Origin: Gemmatimonadota bacterium
Lineage (GTDB): Bacteria; Gemmatimonadota; Gemmatimonadetes; Gemmatimonadales; GWC2-71-9
NCBI GenBank assembly: GCA_022710485.1
Contig: JAKLGU010000003.1
Coordinates: 62,001 to 126,000, forward strand
Length of the DNA stretch: 64,000 nt
Reading direction: 5' to 3'
The stretch's first letter is position 1, and each line of letters opens with the position of its first letter. Both the position numbers and the translations under genes were made by a program. The notes under the pieces are model-generated. The model did not search any database and was not told the DNA's origin. It was given only the letters and a program-made list of their open reading frames with translations. Positions 60,730 through 64,000 of the stretch are shown in pieces.

Positions 60730-61548
60730 ATGCTCGACCTGATCCTACCGCCGCTGGCGGCCTGCATGGTGATCGTGGCCATCCACTCCTACCTCGGGCT
60801 CCACATCATCGCGCGCGAGGTCATCTTCGTGGACCTCTCCCTGGCCCAGATGGCCGCGCTCGGCTCCACGGTGGCCATCTTTGCCGGCTCCGAGCCCGGC
60901 TCCACGATGTCCTACGTCTATGCGCTGGGGTTCACCACGATCGGCGCGGCGCTGTTCGCACTCACGCGGACCCACGAGAAGGGCCGGGTGCCGCAGGAAG
61001 CCATCATCGGGATCGTGTACGTGGTGGCGTCGGCGGCGGCGATCCTCGTGGCCAACCGCGTTCCGCGCGGCGGGGAGGCCATCACGGACATCCTGGTAGG
61101 GAGCCTGCTCTGGGTCACCTGGCCCGCCATCCTCAAGATGGCGGGGGTCTACGCCCTCCTCGGCGTCTTCCACTTCGTGCTCCGGAAGCGCTTTCTCACC
61201 ATCTCCTTCGAGCCGGAAAAGGCGCTGGCCAACGGCTGGAGCATTCGCTGGTGGGACTTCTGGTTCTATCTCAGTTTCGGCGTGGTGATCACCCTCTCGG
61301 TCCCCATTGCCGGCGTGCTGCTGGTCTTCTCCTTTCTTGTAGTGCCGGCGGCGGCCGCGTTCCAGTTCACCTCCAACCAGAAGTACATGGCGATCACCTC
61401 CTGGCTCACCGGCATTGCCGCCTCCGCGGCGGGCATCGCGGTGTCGTTCAAGTACGACCTGCCGACCGGGCCGGTGATCGTTTGCGCGTTCGGGTTGATG
61501 TTGCTCCTGGCGTTCGGCGTTCGTCGGGTGGTGCGAAGGACGGCCTAG
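60730..61548 (+). CDS. metal ABC transporter permease (ZnuB-like)
   Basis: A 272-residue inner-membrane permease with seven to eight helices, including FVDLSLAQMAALGSTVAIF near 40, IIGIVYVVASAAAIL near 100 and the C-terminal IAGVLLVFSFLVVPAAAAFQF, typical of the ABC-3 family. No ATPase gene lies next to it; that subunit would have to be encoded elsewhere. It shares an operon with the binding protein and is last on the plus strand before convergent genes. Confidence 0.87.
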   Translation: MLDLILPPLAACMVIVAIHSYLGLHIIAREVIFVDLSLAQMAALGSTVAIFAGSEPGSTMSYVYALGFTTIGAALFALTRTHEKGRVPQEAIIGIVYVVASAAAILVANRVPRGGEAITDILVGSLLWVTWPAILKMAGVYALLGVFHFVLRKRFLTISFEPEKALANGWSIRWWDFWFYLSFGVVITLSVPIAGVLLVFSFLVVPAAAAFQFTSNQKYMAITSWLTGIAASAAGIAVSFKYDLPTGPVIVCAFGLMLLLAFGVRRVVRRTA

Positions 61549-61585
61549 CGCGGGCGTCGACCGCGCCACACCGCCGTAGCCTCCC

Positions 61586-61984
61586 TCAGGGCGCCCGCGC
61601 CACTACGTACAGATACCGCAGTGGCACGGCGCCCGTGTTCACCACGTCATGGGTCGTCTGCGGGGGGCAATACGCCACCGACCCCGGCACCAGGGAGAGG
61701 GTCGCACCCCCAGCGACGCGCACCTCTCCCGATCCCGCCAGCACGATCACGACCTCCTCGTACCCTTCGGTGCTGTGCTCCCCGACCGCGGCGCCCGGCG
61801 CCAGGATGACCTGCCCCGAGCGCATGGTGACCGTCTCCGGCGGGCCGCCGAGGACCCTGGCGTACTCGCTGGCGGCGGCGTCGAGCTGGACGACGTGCGG
61901 CACCGGCCTGCCCGGGAGGCCCTGGGCAGCGAGCGCGCCGGGCAGGACAACGAGGAGCTGGAGGGCCAGGAGGGTCGGGCGCAT
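61586..61984 (-). CDS. exported cupin-domain protein
   Basis: A 132-residue single-cupin protein with a signal (MRPTLLALQLLVVLPGALAAQG). GEHSTEGYEEVVIVLAGSGEVRV and PGSVAYCPPQTTHDVVN are the two cupin motifs, with the His residues that bind metal. ATG 61984 begins the signal; the open frame upstream is arginine-rich shadow. It follows the MbnH-like gene on the minus strand, ten bases after its stop, so it may help a metal or peroxide chemistry. Confidence 0.78.
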   Translation of the reverse strand: MRPTLLALQLLVVLPGALAAQGLPGRPVPHVVQLDAAASEYARVLGGPPETVTMRSGQVILAPGAAVGEHSTEGYEEVVIVLAGSGEVRVAGGATLSLVPGSVAYCPPQTTHDVVNTGAVPLRYLYVVARAP

Positions 61985-61994
61985 GATGCGCTCC

Positions 61995-63197
61995 TCAGCG
62001 TGGCGTGGACGGCGACGGCGACGACGCCGCGAAGGGATCGGCAAAGCGCGGGTCGTGCAGGAACTTCTCGTCGGTGAGCGACTCGAGGAACGCCACGACG
62101 TCGTCGATTTCCGCTTCCGTGATGTCGAAGCCGCGCACCAGGCCGGACTTGAGCGGGCTCAGGCTGCCGTCGCCGGCGTAGGGGCCGGAGTCCACCAGCC
62201 GCCCGCCGCGCGCGTAGTGCCGGATGACGTCGCGCAGCGTGGCGAGGCTGCCGTCGTGCATGTACGGCGCCGTGACGGCGACGTTGCGCAGCCCCTGCGG
62301 CCGGAAGCGCCCGCGGTCGGCCGGGTTCAGCGTCAACTCATACAGCCCCTGGTTGCCCGTCGGGTAGCTCCCGTCCCCGCCGATGTTGTACAGCCCGTTG
62401 TTGAAGAAGGGGTAGGTGACGGTGCCCGCCGTCGTGCCGGCATCGCGGTACGAGGTCGAGAGATTCACGCCGCTGTGGCAGTGAAAACACTCGAGCCGTT
62501 CGGAGTTGAACAGCTTGAGGCCCCGGACCTGCTGCGCGGTAAGCGCCAGCGGGTCCCCCCGGTAGTAGCGGTCGTAGGGACTGTCCGACGAGATGAGCGT
62601 CCGGGTGAAGCTGGCGAGCGCGAAGATGACCTGGTTGATGGTGGCCCCCGGCGGGCTGTTGGGAAAGGCCGCCTTGAACATCGCCCGGTAGGTGCTGTCG
62701 TCGTCGAAGCGCTGCAGCACCTCGGCGCGGTTTCCGTCGAGCACGCCGAGTTCGATGGGGTTGTCCGACAGCAACGGCACTTTGATCTGGTCCTCCAGTT
62801 CGAGGAGGACGTTGTTGCCCCAGGTCAGCGTGCTGAAGTAGGCGGTGTTCGCCAACCCCTGGCTGTTCCGGCGCAGCACGTGCCCAGTCGAGCCGGCGGG
62901 CGTGGCCTGGCTGTCGGTGAAGGCGAGTCGCTGCTCGTGGCAGGACGCGCACGTCTGCGTCTGGTTACCGGAAAGGCGTGGATCGTAGAACAGCCGGCGG
63001 CCGAGGGCGATCTTCTGGGGCGTCAGCGGGTTGTACTCGGGAATCGCCGGGGTGGCGAACTCCGCGGGGAGCCGCAGGAGTTCGCGCACCGAATCCCCGG
63101 CCGCCGGCTCGGTCGGGGTGTCGCCGCAGGCCAGCGCTGCCCCGACCAGCAGGACGGCGCCGACCTGGCGCCAAGCGTAACGTGGCGCGCGTGGCAT
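61995..63197 (-). CDS. mbnH: di-haem enzyme of the MbnH / cytochrome c peroxidase family
   Basis: A 400-residue lipoprotein (signal QVGAVLLVGAALAC, lipobox ALAC). Two haem sites, CASCH (83-87) and CFHCH (237-241), and the region YMHDGSLATLRDVIRHY near 330 fit the MauG/cytochrome-c-peroxidase superfamily. MbnH relatives oxidise a Trp of MbnP to kynurenine. It is downstream of an MbnP-like gene, four bases after its stop. ATG 63197 begins the signal; ATG 63224 is upstream. Confidence 0.85.
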   Translation of the reverse strand: MPRAPRYAWRQVGAVLLVGAALACGDTPTEPAAGDSVRELLRLPAEFATPAIPEYNPLTPQKIALGRRLFYDPRLSGNQTQTCASCHEQRLAFTDSQATPAGSTGHVLRRNSQGLANTAYFSTLTWGNNVLLELEDQIKVPLLSDNPIELGVLDGNRAEVLQRFDDDSTYRAMFKAAFPNSPPGATINQVIFALASFTRTLISSDSPYDRYYRGDPLALTAQQVRGLKLFNSERLECFHCHSGVNLSTSYRDAGTTAGTVTYPFFNNGLYNIGGDGSYPTGNQGLYELTLNPADRGRFRPQGLRNVAVTAPYMHDGSLATLRDVIRHYARGGRLVDSGPYAGDGSLSPLKSGLVRGFDITEAEIDDVVAFLESLTDEKFLHDPRFADPFAASSPSPSTPR

Positions 63198-63201
63198 CGG
63201 G

Positions 63202-64000
63202 CTACTGGACCACGAAGACGGCATTGGTCGCCGCCGACGCCACGCCGGTCATCGCGTCCAACCCGAAGTTCGCGAAGACGATCGGCGTGTCGGGCTGCAT
63301 GGGCATCGAGTGCGTGGCCACGCCGGGCACCAGCGGGCCGCCCATGGTCTGCTCCACCTGGAAATCGAGGTTGGCCAGCATGGCCCCGACGTCCACCGCC
63401 ACCGTGTCGGTCATGTGGAAATGGTCGTAATGGACCGTCGGGGTGTTGATGAGGTCGCACGTTTCCCGGTCGGTCATGGCGCGCGTGCCGTCGCCACCGC
63501 AGCCGGTGCTGCCCACGTGCACGTAGCCTTCGCCCGGCGTGCCGCCATCGGCCATCGTGAAGTTCAACACGAAGTGCCGGTACGCGTAGGCCCACGACCA
63601 GTGCATTTCCGCCAGGGGGGACGGGGCGTCGGCGTCGGTGTGCGTGGCGAGGATCGTCTTCATCAGGTGCTGCGGGACCCCGACGTCGAAGCTGATGCTG
63701 TGGACCTCGCCCGGGACGCTCTGGCCGGTGATGACGGTGTTGGTCCGGGCGGTCCCCTCCGGCGCGCTCAGGCCGGCCCCGCCGCAGGCCCCGCCCGTCG
63801 TCGAGGTCAAGTCGATCAGCGCCACGTCGCCGTCATCGCTGTTGTACTGGAAGTCGTTGGACGCCAGTTCGACCGGCACCTCGTCGCCGGCCTCGTTGTA
63901 GAACTTCAGGTTGCTGACGTAGAACCGCAGGTCGCTGAGTTCGACCGACACGGTGCCGCCGGCCCCGAGGTTTGACAGCACCGAGCCGCAGCCGACCGCG
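63202..64000 (-). CDS. mbnP: MbnP-like metal-binding protein (metallo-mystery pair), N-terminus outside window
   Basis: At least 265 residues, reading from the window edge; the first residue is not seen. Near the edge a Cys lies in GCGSVLSNLG; three more are in TGGACGGAG, STGCGGDG and ETCDLINTP, together the four-Cys pattern of this family. Other family marks are VSVELSDLRFYVSNLKF and MHWSWAYAYRHFVLNF, whose Trp residues include the probable oxidation target of MbnH. MbnP binds copper through the modified Trp in methanotrophs. Pairing with the MbnH-like gene is strong support. Confidence 0.83.
   Translation of the reverse strand, partial: AVGCGSVLSNLGAGGTVSVELSDLRFYVSNLKFYNEAGDEVPVELASNDFQYNSDDGDVALIDLTSTTGGACGGAGLSAPEGTARTNTVITGQSVPGEVHSISFDVGVPQHLMKTILATHTDADAPSPLAEMHWSWAYAYRHFVLNFTMADGGTPGEGYVHVGSTGCGGDGTRAMTDRETCDLINTPTVHYDHFHMTDTVAVDVGAMLANLDFQVEQTMGGPLVPGVATHSMPMQPDTPIVFANFGLDAMTGVASAATNAVFVVQ

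Overview
The window is high-GC, densely packed bacterial chromosome from a Gram-negative organism: it has outer-membrane beta-barrels, an RND tripartite pump, many lipoproteins and many Tat-type signals. The combination of a Ser/Thr kinase fused to beta-propeller (PD40/TolB-like) repeats, GMC oxidoreductase plus gluconate-2-dehydrogenase-subunit-3 pairs, Tat-exported sugar isomerases and DUF1080 proteins, GTG/TTG starts and ubiquitous 4-bp gene overlaps suggests Gemmatimonadota (or a similar soil phylum). That assignment is an inference; there is no rRNA or tRNA here to confirm it.

Layout. 1-589: end of thyA and folA. 748-4543: a tight four-gene cluster of two D-Ala-D-Ala-ligase-like ATP-grasp enzymes, a GNAT acetyltransferase and a lysine 2,3-aminomutase, closed by a terminator; I cannot match it to a named pathway. 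4677-10493: small DUF962 membrane protein, then a secreted sugar-oxidation module (subunit-3-like protein, GMC oxidoreductase, two Tat-exported xylose-isomerase-like barrels) and an alkaline-phosphatase-superfamily enzyme. 10694-14085: divergent beta-barrel and kinase-propeller sensor. 14169-23400: GH20 hexosaminidase, a second GMC/subunit-3 pair, two Gfo/Idh/MocA oxidoreductases, an MFS transporter and a DUF1080 (3-keto-disaccharide hydrolase) protein; with the previous module this looks like a glycoside 3-oxidation pathway. 23544-28573: miscellaneous genes (SnoaL-like lipoprotein, SRPBCC protein, rhomboid protease, DnaQ-like exonuclease, peptide-binding lipoprotein, PspC).

28843-32510: a sigma-54-type activator between two acidic lipoproteins, then a TPR protein. 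32536-34575: an EF-G paralogue with a degenerate G4 motif. 34689-35498: heptamer repeat arrays flanking a four-helix-bundle gene and a BFD-like ferredoxin. 35512-40581: sensor kinase, uridine kinase, small secreted protein and an eight-haem cytochrome with TPRs. 40600-49801: hydrolase, then an RND adaptor/pump/outer-membrane-factor operon with a large BamA/TamA-like barrel as fourth gene. 49837-52375: a repeat-flanked stretch of lineage-specific exported proteins. 52377-56395: a three-subunit molybdenum hydroxylase resembling 4-hydroxybenzoyl-CoA reductase but with the catalytic Glu replaced by Gln. 56527-57080: MazEF. 57241-61548: exported proteins, a coiled-coil porin and a zinc/manganese-type ABC binding protein and permease without ATPase. 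61586-64000: cupin, di-haem MbnH-like enzyme and MbnP-like copper protein (runs off the end).

Repeats are the second theme. An octamer (GCGGGGCA and variants) occurs as arrays next to stop codons, at gene ends and inside coding regions; a heptamer (ACTGAGG) forms a 17-copy array ending two bases before a start codon; and three different palindromic repeat families sit between genes. No CRISPR array, prophage or insertion sequence was seen, and no gene-free stretch exceeds 300 bases.
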